Shown in pieces: positions 45,561 to 52,555 of a stretch of DNA of 64,000 bases (position 1 is the first letter of the stretch; each line of letters begins with the position of its first letter). The notes under the pieces were generated by a model that was not told where the DNA came from, made no database searches, and worked only from the letters and a program-made list of their open reading frames with translations. This DNA is from a bacterium (GTDB lineage: Bacteria; Zhuqueibacterota; Zhuqueibacteria; Residuimicrobiales; Oceaniaggregativiventaceae): NCBI GenBank assembly GCA_029565675.1, contig JAKQNP010000019.1, positions 142,313 through 206,312 of the forward strand, written 5' to 3'. Made by a program: the position numbers and the translations under genes.

Positions 45561-45850
45561 TTACCACAATCATCTTTGATCAACACAATCCCATGAAAAT
45601 GGTTCGGCATGCAAAAACATTCATCGTTTGTTATGTCGGAAAATTTGTTTTCCAATTCATCATACCATTTCATGACCATTTGCCCGGCATCATTCAATTC
45701 CATTTTCCCATTTCGAATTTCCCCGAACAAACACGCACGGTTTTGGGTGCACAGGGTCACGAAATAGGCGCCCGATTGTGAATAATCAGTTCCCGGCAGA
45801 CGAATGGAACGGCGGTGATGACCTTCGGGATTGTATTTCCTTTCGTCCAT
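45561..45850 (-). pseudogene. REP-associated tyrosine transposase (RAYT/IS200-like), 3'-truncated copy 1
   Basis: The reading frame from ATG at 45850 encodes KYNPEGHHRRSIRLPGTDYS, SGAYFVTLCTQNRACLFGEI and CMPNHFHGIVLI, where HFH is the HUH metal-binding motif of Y1 transposases. RAYTs run to about 170-200 residues; here the frame hits the 22-base palindrome after about 97 residues and loses the catalytic Tyr helix. It is therefore inactive. The related copy is at 47300-47665. Confidence 0.85.
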
Positions 45851-46107
45851 GATAGGAACCGGATTCCCTCCTGTATCTGACCCAATCGCCGATCTGTGTT
45901 AGATCGAAAAGATATCCTTATACAAGAAAACCAATAAATTCCGGCAGGAATTCCTGGAATGGGTTGCAGGGCGACGAGGCTCGTCGCCCTACAAGAATAG
46001 TTCAAGGGCTATCCCGTCAAGTAGTCAGCCTCGTTGCTGATAGAAGACTTTACAGAAACTGATTGGGTTTGTCTGTATCGCATGCGGTTATCTTTTGGGG
46101 CCGCTCC

Positions 46108-46213
46108 GGCTCCGGCCCCGCTTGCTAACCACCGGCTGTTTTCAGCGCGAAGGTCATCCGCCGGCGGCTTTTCGATTTCCAGGGTTGCGGGGCCGGGAGC
46201 CTGCGCGGGCTCC
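46108..46213. mobile_element. 106-base MITE-like insertion with terminal inverted repeats
   Basis: Comparison with the right duplication copy (empty site at 47918-47922, GCTCC) shows 106 extra bases here. The element begins GGCTCCGGCCCCGC (46108-46121) and near its right end carries the complementary GCGGGGCCGGGAGCC (46187-46201, one extra C). GCTCC stands at both sides (46103-46107 and 46209-46213), as a target-site duplication would. No protein is encoded. Confidence 0.65.
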
Positions 46214-46356
46214 GCGCGCTGCCTCGTCCGCAAAAGCGGCGGACTCGGCGATCGCGCTCCGCAGCATTATATCAATCAGTCTAACCGGAAATCGATATCG
46301 CTTGCGCTGCAGGAGATTCAGGCCCGGGAACAGCGGGACGACGCAGACTGCAAATC

Positions 46357-47049
46357 CTAAAGTGCGGCAGTCCTGGCAAGATAAAAAAGCATGCCAAAAA
46401 AGTGGGAAATGCTGCCGCTAAGGACAAACAGATGCCAGATAAAATGGAAATAGGGCACCTGTTTAAAGGCATAAAAAACCACTCCCAGGCTATAGCACAA
46501 TCCGCCGATCACCAGCCAAAGGATCAGGCCCGGCGGGACCATCTGCAGCATGGGCTTAACCGCGATGACGATCAACCAGCCCATGGCGATATAGAGCATG
46601 ACCGAGACCACCCTGAATTTGTCGAGCAAGAAAATCTTGCCGACAATACCGGCAATGGCCAGGGCCCAGATCAGGGCGAAAATCGTCCAGCCCCACGGCC
46701 CGCGCATGGAGATCAGCGTGACCGGTGTATAGGTTCCGGCGATCAGCAAAAAAATCGAAGAATGGTCCAATAACCGGAACAGCTGTTTGGTGCGGGGAGA
46801 GGTAAAGCTGTGGTAAAGAGTCGATATCAAATAGAGAAAAAAAAGCGCCGCGCCATAGATCGACAGGCTCACGATCCTCCAGGCATCGCCGGTTTTGCCG
46901 GCAAAGACCACCAACAGCACCAGGGCGGCCAGGCTCAGGGCGGCCCCGATCCCATGCGTCACACTGTTGGCAATTTCTTCACCCAGACTTTGTTGGCGGG
47001 TCGGAAGGCGGTGAACACTCGAATCCGTTCTTTGACTGTTGGTTTTCAT
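46357..47049 (-). CDS. trhA: TrhA/hemolysin III family membrane protein
   Basis: A 230-residue protein of the PAQR/hemolysin III family with seven transmembrane helices. Marks: SLGEEIANSVTHGIGAALSL with the conserved His; LYLISTLYHSFTSPRTKQLF; RLLDHSSIFLLIAGTYTPVT; and FHFIWHLFVLSGSISHFFGM with the C-terminal His pair. The family maintains membrane energetics or fluidity in bacteria; haemolytic activity is a historical name. It is an intact gene sandwiched between the two duplicated repeat units. Confidence 0.93.
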   Translation of the reverse strand: MKTNSQRTDSSVHRLPTRQQSLGEEIANSVTHGIGAALSLAALVLLVVFAGKTGDAWRIVSLSIYGAALFFLYLISTLYHSFTSPRTKQLFRLLDHSSIFLLIAGTYTPVTLISMRGPWGWTIFALIWALAIAGIVGKIFLLDKFRVVSVMLYIAMGWLIVIAVKPMLQMVPPGLILWLVIGGLCYSLGVVFYAFKQVPYFHFIWHLFVLSGSISHFFGMLFYLARTAAL

Positions 47050-47141
47050 TTACAATTTTCCAGTCCTTTTATGTCTTCAGCATGATTTGATACCGGCGGA
47101 TTTAAACGATCGAATGATGGTTGGCAATGAACCCGCAACGG

Positions 47142-47160
47142 GTTTGCCGAATCGTTCAAC
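47142..47160. repeat. 19-base direct repeat, copy 2
   Basis: Identical to 45516-45534. Here it is followed directly by the 26-base inverted repeat at 47165-47246, instead of by the 22-base palindrome. Confidence 0.6.
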
Positions 47161-47164
47161 CGCC

Positions 47165-47246
47165 GCAGGGGCGAATCTGCGTGTTCGCCCGTATTTTCCA
47201 CGTTTTCGCCCGTATTCCCGGGGCAAACACGCAGGTCTGCCCCTGC
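47165..47246. repeat. Long imperfect inverted repeat, REP-like element
   Basis: Two 26-base arms (47165-47190 and 47221-47246) are complementary except for about five positions, and enclose a 30-base loop. Outer ends are GCAGGGGC and GCCCCTGC; inner parts share CTGCGTGTT. The arms could form a stable hairpin. The element is next to trhA and upstream of it. No gene is seen from 47050 to 47299. Confidence 0.7.
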
Positions 47247-47299
47247 ATGTTCGCCCGCATTATCGTAGGGAATTTTGTTTTCCAATTCATCATACCATT

Positions 47300-47665
47300 T
47301 CAGGATTCGTCGTTTCGAATGATGTGTTCATAATAATTGCATTGCCATATCGTAGGGGCACGGCATGCCGTGCCCCTGCCACAATCGTCTGTGATCAACA
47401 CGATCCCATGAAAATGATTCGGCATAACCATCCATTCATCCAATTCGATATTTATAAAATGATAGGGCATTTCGATCCAACATTGTTGAACCCTTTTCCC
47501 GGCATCATTCAATTCCATTTTTCCGTTTCGAATTTCCCCGAACAAAAACACGCGGTTCTGGGTGCACAGGTTCACGAAATAGGCGCCCAATTGTGAATAA
47601 TCTTATCCCGGCAGACGAATGAAACGGCGGTGATGACCGTCGGGATTGTATTTCATTTCGTCCAT
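47300..47665 (-). pseudogene. RAYT/IS200-like transposase, copy 2 with internal stop
   Basis: Starting at ATG 47665, the frame gives DEMKYNPDGHHRRFIRLPG and then a TAA where copy 1 has Thr, before continuing QLGAYFVNLCTQNRVFLFGE and WMVMPNHFHGIVLI (HUH motif). It runs through the 22-base palindrome at 47355-47376 into an unrelated tail and stops at 47300. So it carries a nonsense codon and a truncation, and cannot be active. Confidence 0.85.
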
Positions 47666-47970
47666 GATAGGAACCGGATTCCCTCCTGGATCTGACCCAA
47701 TCGTCGATCTGGGTTAGATCGAAAAGATATCCTCATACAAGAAAACCAATAAATTCCGGCAGGAATTCCTGGAATGGGTTGTAGGGCGACGAGGCTCGTC
47801 GTCCTGCGAGAATAGTTCAGGATCCATCCTGGCGATTATTCCCCCTCGTTGGCGATACAAGACTTTGCAGAACCTGATTGGGCGTGTTTGTATCCCATGC
47901 GGTTATCGTTTGCAGCCGCTCCGCACGCCGCCTCATCCGAAAAAACGGCAGCCCCGGCGATCGTGTTTCG
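47353..47970. repeat. Long direct duplication, right copy
   Basis: Second copy of the 45537-46265 unit without the 106-base insertion. Its small inverted repeat (AGGGCGACGAG...) has one mismatch. The remaining sequence to 48038 shows no gene. Confidence 0.85.
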
Positions 47971-48038
47971 CGGAATGTTGCTCCTTGCAAAGTGATATTT
48001 TGGTTAGACTTGGTGTTTCACCTAAAAAAAAGAACAGC

Positions 48039-49214
48039 TCATCGATATTTCAAAGACATCCTGGCGAGAATCATTTCACAGCCAGCCCTGCGATCGTTGG
48101 CCATGACACCAAATGAAACCCTGATTTTGCCGATATCTTTTTTCTGAACAGCGAGTAGATTGTTGCTGATCTCCTCGTCGATATCCAGACGATAATTTTG
48201 ATACAGCTTTTCAGAAGGTATGCTGATGTTGTGGATTCGATTGCTGTCTTCTGGTCCCCGCGGAACCCCCACCAGCGGCGTATCGGCAAAGAGATTCCGA
48301 ACGCTGTTAAAGAGATGGGTTGCACCGATCGCCTGTCCCTTTGCATTTAAGTAATAAATCGAAATGAACGCCGTCCCTGTACCGCTGAATCCGATGAACA
48401 TGCCTTCCCAGGATTTCATCTGAAAGGTGCATTCAAAGATCAGATCCGTACCAGCAACATCGATCTCTTGTGAATAGGAAAGGCGATTATCGCCGACATG
48501 ATGGATGTAGAGGCCATCAGTCTGGAGCTCGGAAATATAGCGCCGCTGGACTTTGGTCGCACCGGCATCGAGTTTACCGATTTGTCGTTCCCAGCCGACA
48601 TCGAGTGGTTGGGAAAAATCGCCATTCGCCAGAAGATTGTCTTTGCTGCGCACCATAGGCATAGCCTTCTGCGGGCTGATGGTCAGTCTGACGCGGTTGT
48701 TGAGCGATAGAACCTCACTGGACATATCGACATAGCTGGTTGCCGACGCCAACACTTGCCCGGTCGTGGTGTGGACGATTCTGGAACTGATCCGGTATCT
48801 TCCTTGACCGCGTTCGATGCTGCCAAATGCAATCGCCGAGGCGCCATAAAAATTTCCAATCAATGCGGCGCTTTTTTCGTCTATCAGACCGGTTAGAGCC
48901 AATTTGGGTTCGCTGAGGACCTTCAGCATGTCGATTCGTTCCACAACAGTATAACCGGATTTAAAAAGGACATCGATCAGTTGATTGGCCAGAGCAACGC
49001 CCAAATCGGTCACCCGATTGTCATAATCAGTGAATTCCAGGGCGGCGATCTTAAACTCCTTGTCGGGCTGCAAAGTGGACTTGAATTGTCTGGTCAAATG
49101 GTTGGCCGCATCGACGATGGGATCAGTCGAGATCGCCGGCTGGCTTTGCTGCTGCGGAACAGTGGTGCAGGTAATGAACAAGGCAATAGCCCAGAAAACA
49201 GACAAATATTTCAT
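48039..49214 (-). CDS. FlgO-domain lipoprotein with C-terminal carbohydrate-binding-like region
   Basis: A protein of about 391 residues; lipobox in VFWAIALFITCTTVP. Residues 35-170 (FKIAALEFTDYDNRVTDLGV, ALANQLIDVLFKSGYTVVER, YGASAIAFGSIERGQGRYRI, VHTTTGQVLASATSYVDMSS) match the FlgO/CsgG-like domain. From residue 190 (NLLANGDFSQPLDVGWERQI) to the end there is a beta-sandwich of the CBM4/9-like type (FECTFQMKSWEGMFIGFSGT). Start at second Met (49214). Likely an envelope protein; function unknown. Confidence 0.72.
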   Translation of the reverse strand: MKYLSVFWAIALFITCTTVPQQQSQPAISTDPIVDAANHLTRQFKSTLQPDKEFKIAALEFTDYDNRVTDLGVALANQLIDVLFKSGYTVVERIDMLKVLSEPKLALTGLIDEKSAALIGNFYGASAIAFGSIERGQGRYRISSRIVHTTTGQVLASATSYVDMSSEVLSLNNRVRLTISPQKAMPMVRSKDNLLANGDFSQPLDVGWERQIGKLDAGATKVQRRYISELQTDGLYIHHVGDNRLSYSQEIDVAGTDLIFECTFQMKSWEGMFIGFSGTGTAFISIYYLNAKGQAIGATHLFNSVRNLFADTPLVGVPRGPEDSNRIHNISIPSEKLYQNYRLDIDEEISNNLLAVQKKDIGKIRVSFGVMANDRRAGCEMILARMSLKYR

Positions 49215-49244
49215 CATTCCACCTCTCCAATTTCATTTAACTCT

Positions 49245-49265
49245 ATTCGGTGCACAGCACCGAAT
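49245..49265. repeat. Dispersed hairpin motif, copy C
   Basis: ATTCGGTGC (49245-49253), loop ACA, GCACCGAAT (49257-49265): a perfect 9-base stem. It stands 31 bases upstream of the FlgO-like gene. Relates to copies at 45382-45402 and 13702-13716. Confidence 0.55.
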
Positions 49266-49718
49266 CAGGATTTCCTGAATATCATCGTCAGGAAGCGAAA
49301 ACAGGTGTTTGATAAAAACAGAATAGAATGAGAACTGAGCTGTGTTTTTCTGAAAGCCGGAATGTTGCTGAATAAAACATCAGGATTATCTGGTTGCCGT
49401 ACACCACTGATGCAACAGACACAAATCATGGCAACACTATGCGAAAATGCCCCTGGCTGGTCTTTAAATAACTGAATAGATCGCGTTGGCTAAAAATCAA
49501 TACTCTGCAGTCTCGAACATTTAAGCTTGAAGAATGATACTCAATGTTCTCGATAGTTGCAAGAATTTTCCATATTATCGAGATAACGATCTTTATTAAT
49601 TTAAACCAAACCGTACTTTTAGAATCTCGTGCAAATAAACGTAAAAAATCAAGTATGCAATCCGCACTCGGAAATGACGGCCTGCAATGCATAAAAAATC
49701 ATTTTTTAGCATTAAATC

Positions 49719-49747
49719 TTGACAAATTCGCAAAAATTGATTATGAT
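49719..49747 (+). promoter_or_regulatory. Consensus sigma70 promoter of the CRISPR-Cas operon
   Basis: TTGACA (49719-49724), a spacer of exactly 17 bases, and TATGAT (49742-49747). Predicted start near 49754, giving a 250-base leader before cas6 at 50004. It is the strongest -35/-10 match I saw in the window and points into the cas genes. Confidence 0.7.
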
Positions 49748-49897
49748 AAAAGTAAGTATTTTACAGTATCCGCTTTGCAATCCTTTGTATCACTATATCG
49801 ATTTTCAGTTGCCAATAAATTATAAAGCCGCCCTGCTCCCTGCGCAGGGAAACTTGCCGATAAAAGGGGTACATCGGGATGATCTTTATCTGTTGAA

Positions 49898-49928
49898 CTC
49901 GATCGGATTTTGCAGTGATCCGATCGAG
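49898..49928 (+). promoter_or_regulatory. Stem-loop in the cas operon leader
   Basis: CTCGATCGGAT (49898-49908), nine-base loop, ATCCGATCGAG (49918-49928): an 11-base perfect stem in the predicted 5' untranslated region, 75 bases before cas6. No T-run follows, so it is not a standard terminator; it may be a protein-binding or RNA-stability element. Confidence 0.55.
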
Positions 49929-50003
49929 GATTTCCTGCCTAACGCTTTTGCGATCCACAGCGTAACTTTTATTCTCAAATGACATTCCCCCCACTTTTGG
50001 TGA

Positions 50004-50999
50004 ATGATGGATTATCATTTCCCAGAATTGTCCTACTTGACTTTGCGTGTTTTACTGAAAGCAAAAGAAGCCGCAACCTTGCCGCCGATCAAGGGTTCCA
50101 TGCTGCGCGGGGCATTCGGGCACGCGCTCAGGCAAACAGTCTGTGCAGCTCGAGTCGCGACAGAATGCCGCACCTGCCTGCTCAAATCCGCCTGTGTTTA
50201 CACACGCATCTTCGAAACACTGATCCAGGGTGTACCTCCACCTTTACTGCGCGGACTGCCAACATCGCCGCGGCCTTTTATCATCGATGTTGCAGAGGAG
50301 CGCACCGATTTTGCAGCCGGAGAAACGATCGCCTTTCGCATCACCCTGATCGGCAACGCGATCGAATTTTATCCCTATGTGATATACAGCCTGGTCCGCA
50401 TGGCAGAAAACGGCCTGAGCAGCCGCAGGCACCGTTTCTCGGTTGCACAGGTGGACGCGTTGACAGCCGTCGAACTCGATGGGAGCGAAACCTGGCGGCA
50501 GATCTATCGAGAGACTGAGCAAACGCTGGCCACAGACGCAGCACCCCTCTTTCTGCAAAACGACGGCAAATACGCCGGACCGCTTTCCCTTTTGTTTCTC
50601 ACCCCGACTCGGCTCAAAATCAACAACGACCTGGTAATCTCCTTCACCTTTCACCAGTTGGTGTTCAAAATGATTCGCCGAGTTCTGGAGATGGCCTACT
50701 TTTATCAAACCGATGCCCCTGTCGATTGGCAGTTTCAAGCGCTGCTGCAAGCGGCAGATGAGATCGAAATTCTCGAACGCAACCTCCAATGGGTGGACTG
50801 GCATCGCTACAGCAACCGGCAGAAAACCGATATGAAACTGGGCGGTTTCACCGGCAAATTGACAATCGACGGCAACCTGGCGCCCTTCAGCCACCTGCTG
50901 CGGCTCAGCCGACTGCTACACGTCGGCAAAGGCGCGACGTTCGGGTTGGGAAAGATGGAGATGGAGATTGACGATAATTACTCAAAAATGAAAGGCTAA
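50004..50999 (+). CDS. cas6: Cas6 pre-crRNA endoribonuclease
   Basis: A 331-residue RAMP protein that cuts the CRISPR transcript inside each repeat. It belongs to the CRISPR_Cas6 group with an internal Cys cluster (CRTCLLKSACVYTRIFE) after LPPIKGSMLRGAFGHALRQ, and the C-terminal glycine-rich RNA-binding loop LLHVGKGATFGLGKMEME. The body is GC-rich (41 of 60 bases in the row at 50881), unlike the seven genes after it. It is followed by the 4-TM gene after 3 bases. The active-site residue was not assigned. Confidence 0.9.
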   Translation: MMDYHFPELSYLTLRVLLKAKEAATLPPIKGSMLRGAFGHALRQTVCAARVATECRTCLLKSACVYTRIFETLIQGVPPPLLRGLPTSPRPFIIDVAEERTDFAAGETIAFRITLIGNAIEFYPYVIYSLVRMAENGLSSRRHRFSVAQVDALTAVELDGSETWRQIYRETEQTLATDAAPLFLQNDGKYAGPLSLLFLTPTRLKINNDLVISFTFHQLVFKMIRRVLEMAYFYQTDAPVDWQFQALLQAADEIEILERNLQWVDWHRYSNRQKTDMKLGGFTGKLTIDGNLAPFSHLLRLSRLLHVGKGATFGLGKMEMEIDDNYSKMKG

Positions 51000-51002
51000 A
51001 TT

Positions 51003-51800
51003 ATGTCAGTCATACCCTATGATGTAGACTATGCGACATTGAATCGTCTGCGTAAATATGAAAATTGGTTTTTTCTTTTATCCATGATTTTCTCCTTTTT
51101 TTATGCTCTACAGATGGAATTCAATATACTTGTAAAAAATGAAATAAATGATTTAACCACACTAATTGGTCTTTTATTGTTCTCTGGTTTTGTAATTTTA
51201 AAAATTTATAATGACTATTTTCTTTTCCCTAGCTGTGAAAACAAGCGTCGATTATTTTTTATTGATAACTCATTCCAATCAAAAATGGCTATACAGGTTG
51301 TTCCTGATGATTTTTTCAATAAAGAACTGTCCCCGGGTCTATACAAATTAGCCGTTAACGGTTTTGAAAATTGTTTTTTTACTTATCATATTGTTAACAA
51401 GATGGTTGCGAAATATTTGATTAAAAATGGTGTCCTGGCAATAGCATTTTTTGTTTTTGCCTATATTGGGTTCAAGAATATGGTGTTTGTGGTTAATTTG
51501 ATTTTACAATTGGTTATTTCTTCATTCTTTGTGGATGGTCTTATTAAATATTTCATATATAAAAAAAGAGTTGAATACGTTTTTAATCAATTTTGTAATT
51601 TTTTTTCTGACCCGATTAAAAAATTCGATAATGACAAGATAGCAAAAATCATAAGAATGATTCTGGAATACGAGACACTGTTGAGCTGGAGCACTATTTC
51701 AATAGATTCGAAAATCTATAATAAAAGTAAAGACCAGCTAAACAAAGAATGGGAAGAATTGAAGAAACGCTATCAAATCCTGCAATTACAATCTAAATGA
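51003..51800 (+). CDS. Four-transmembrane protein, candidate type III CRISPR effector
   Basis: A 265-residue protein, very AT-rich (19 G/C in the row at 51421-51480). Four predicted transmembrane helices: about 22-42 (NWFFLLSMIFSFFYALQM), 54-74 (TTLIGLLLFSGFVILKIY), 143-162 (GVLAIAFFVFAYIGFKNMV) and 163-185 (VNLILQLVISSFFVDGLIKY). Between the two pairs lies a soluble segment of about 65 residues; the C-terminal 75 residues are charged and helical (SKDQLNKEWEELKKRYQI). No CorA GMN motif and no known cas family was recognised. Topology resembles 2+2 helix pore-forming effectors such as S-4TM, but no sequence motif confirms this. Its stop overlaps the start of the DHH gene (ATGA), so the two are co-translated. 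Role as membrane effector is inference from context. Confidence 0.7.
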   Translation: MSVIPYDVDYATLNRLRKYENWFFLLSMIFSFFYALQMEFNILVKNEINDLTTLIGLLLFSGFVILKIYNDYFLFPSCENKRRLFFIDNSFQSKMAIQVVPDDFFNKELSPGLYKLAVNGFENCFFTYHIVNKMVAKYLIKNGVLAIAFFVFAYIGFKNMVFVVNLILQLVISSFFVDGLIKYFIYKKRVEYVFNQFCNFFSDPIKKFDNDKIAKIIRMILEYETLLSWSTISIDSKIYNKSKDQLNKEWEELKKRYQILQLQSK

Positions 51801-52555
51801 CAAAGCAAGAAAATCAAAAAGTGTTTTTTGTTTTCTTTCTCGGTGGCCAAGATGCCGAGATGTGCGAAATCTGTAAAATTCTCCAAGAAACTAATCAAGT
51901 ATTTTTCGACAAACATCTGTGTTGGGGGGCAAGGCTTAGTGAATACCGAGATGAGCTGAACAAGATAGGCGAGAGTGTACCTGTTCTGATTGAACTGATT
52001 TTGGATATCGAGCCATCCAAAAACGCCCTGATCATCGATCATCACGGAGAAAACGCCGGAAGTGACAAACCAACTTCAATCGAACAGGTTGCCAGCTTGC
52101 TTGGAGTCCGCTTGAATCGCTGGCAGCTCTTGATAGCCGCCAATGACCGCGGTTGGATTGACGGACTTTTAAAAGCAGGAGCAAACCAGGAAGAAATTCA
52201 ACGAATTCGACGATACGATCGAGAATGTCAGGGTGTAACACTGGAAATGGAGGGTGATGCAGAACAGGCACTAAAGAACATAAAGTTTATCGGACAAGTC
52301 GCCTCTATTCAGTTCAATCATTCGCATACATCACCGATAATGGATAGATTATATGGCAAATACCGGAATATTCTGGTTTGGTCCCCCTATTCCGTTAACT
52401 TTACCGGTGACGGACATTATATTCAGAAACTTAAAAATGTTTTACCCGATTCTTATTATGGTGGTCAACTTCCGCAAAGAGGATTTTGGGGAATTTCGCA
52501 AAGATCCGAAAAAATCGACCGAATTATCTTAACCATTTGTAGGAAAGAGAAATGA
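51797..52555 (+). CDS. DHH-type phosphodiesterase-like protein, candidate messenger-degrading enzyme
   Basis: A 252-residue protein. It has the DHH motif at 81-83 in NALIIDHHGENAGSDKPTSI, followed by EQVASLLG, then an Asp in LLIAANDRGWIDG (117), and a C-terminal DHHA1-like pattern: FTGDGHYIQKLKN and YYGGQLPQRGFWGIS, like the GGGHxxAAG substrate loop. The first metal site is less standard (FFLGGQDAEM instead of DxD). DHH/DHHA1 proteins hydrolyse short nucleotides and cyclic dinucleotides; NrN of SAM-AMP type III-B systems is of this superfamily. Coupled at both ends by ATGA overlaps to the membrane protein and to cmr1. I infer that it degrades the Cas10 product and switches the membrane effector off. 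Confidence 0.75.
   Translation: MTKQENQKVFFVFFLGGQDAEMCEICKILQETNQVFFDKHLCWGARLSEYRDELNKIGESVPVLIELILDIEPSKNALIIDHHGENAGSDKPTSIEQVASLLGVRLNRWQLLIAANDRGWIDGLLKAGANQEEIQRIRRYDRECQGVTLEMEGDAEQALKNIKFIGQVASIQFNHSHTSPIMDRLYGKYRNILVWSPYSVNFTGDGHYIQKLKNVLPDSYYGGQLPQRGFWGISQRSEKIDRIILTICRKEK

Larger units (their letters stand above)
45537..46265. repeat. Long direct duplication, left copy
   Basis: This stretch and 47353-47970 align over their whole length with scattered point differences. Each contains, in order, a 22-base palindrome, a decayed RAYT gene, a shared block around the CAGGAATTCCTG palindrome, and a small inverted repeat (AGGGCGACGAG/CTCGTCGCCCT, 45968-45990 in this copy). The left copy is about 106 bases longer because of the insertion at 46108-46213. 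The two copies flank the trhA gene. Confidence 0.85.
49266..50003. other. AT-rich intergenic region upstream of the cas operon
   Basis: About 740 bases. Small open frames occur but none has protein features. It contains a consensus promoter (49719-49747), a TCCCTGC/GCAGGGA palindrome near 49842-49855 and a long hairpin (49898-49928), all before cas6. Confidence 0.6.

Noticed and set aside
1..49217. tRNA or rRNA genes
   Set aside because: Looked for cloverleaf-type conserved blocks in the gaps and found none; absence by eye is not proof.
49719..49982. Plus-strand ORF of 87 codons before cas6
   Set aside because: Its first codons overlap the -35/-10 promoter and its sequence has no family features; a transcript from that promoter would not include its start.
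51003..51800. Firm assignment of the 4-TM protein as S-4TM or CorA
   Set aside because: Only helix number and spacing agree with S-4TM, and the CorA GMN motif is absent; left as unassigned.
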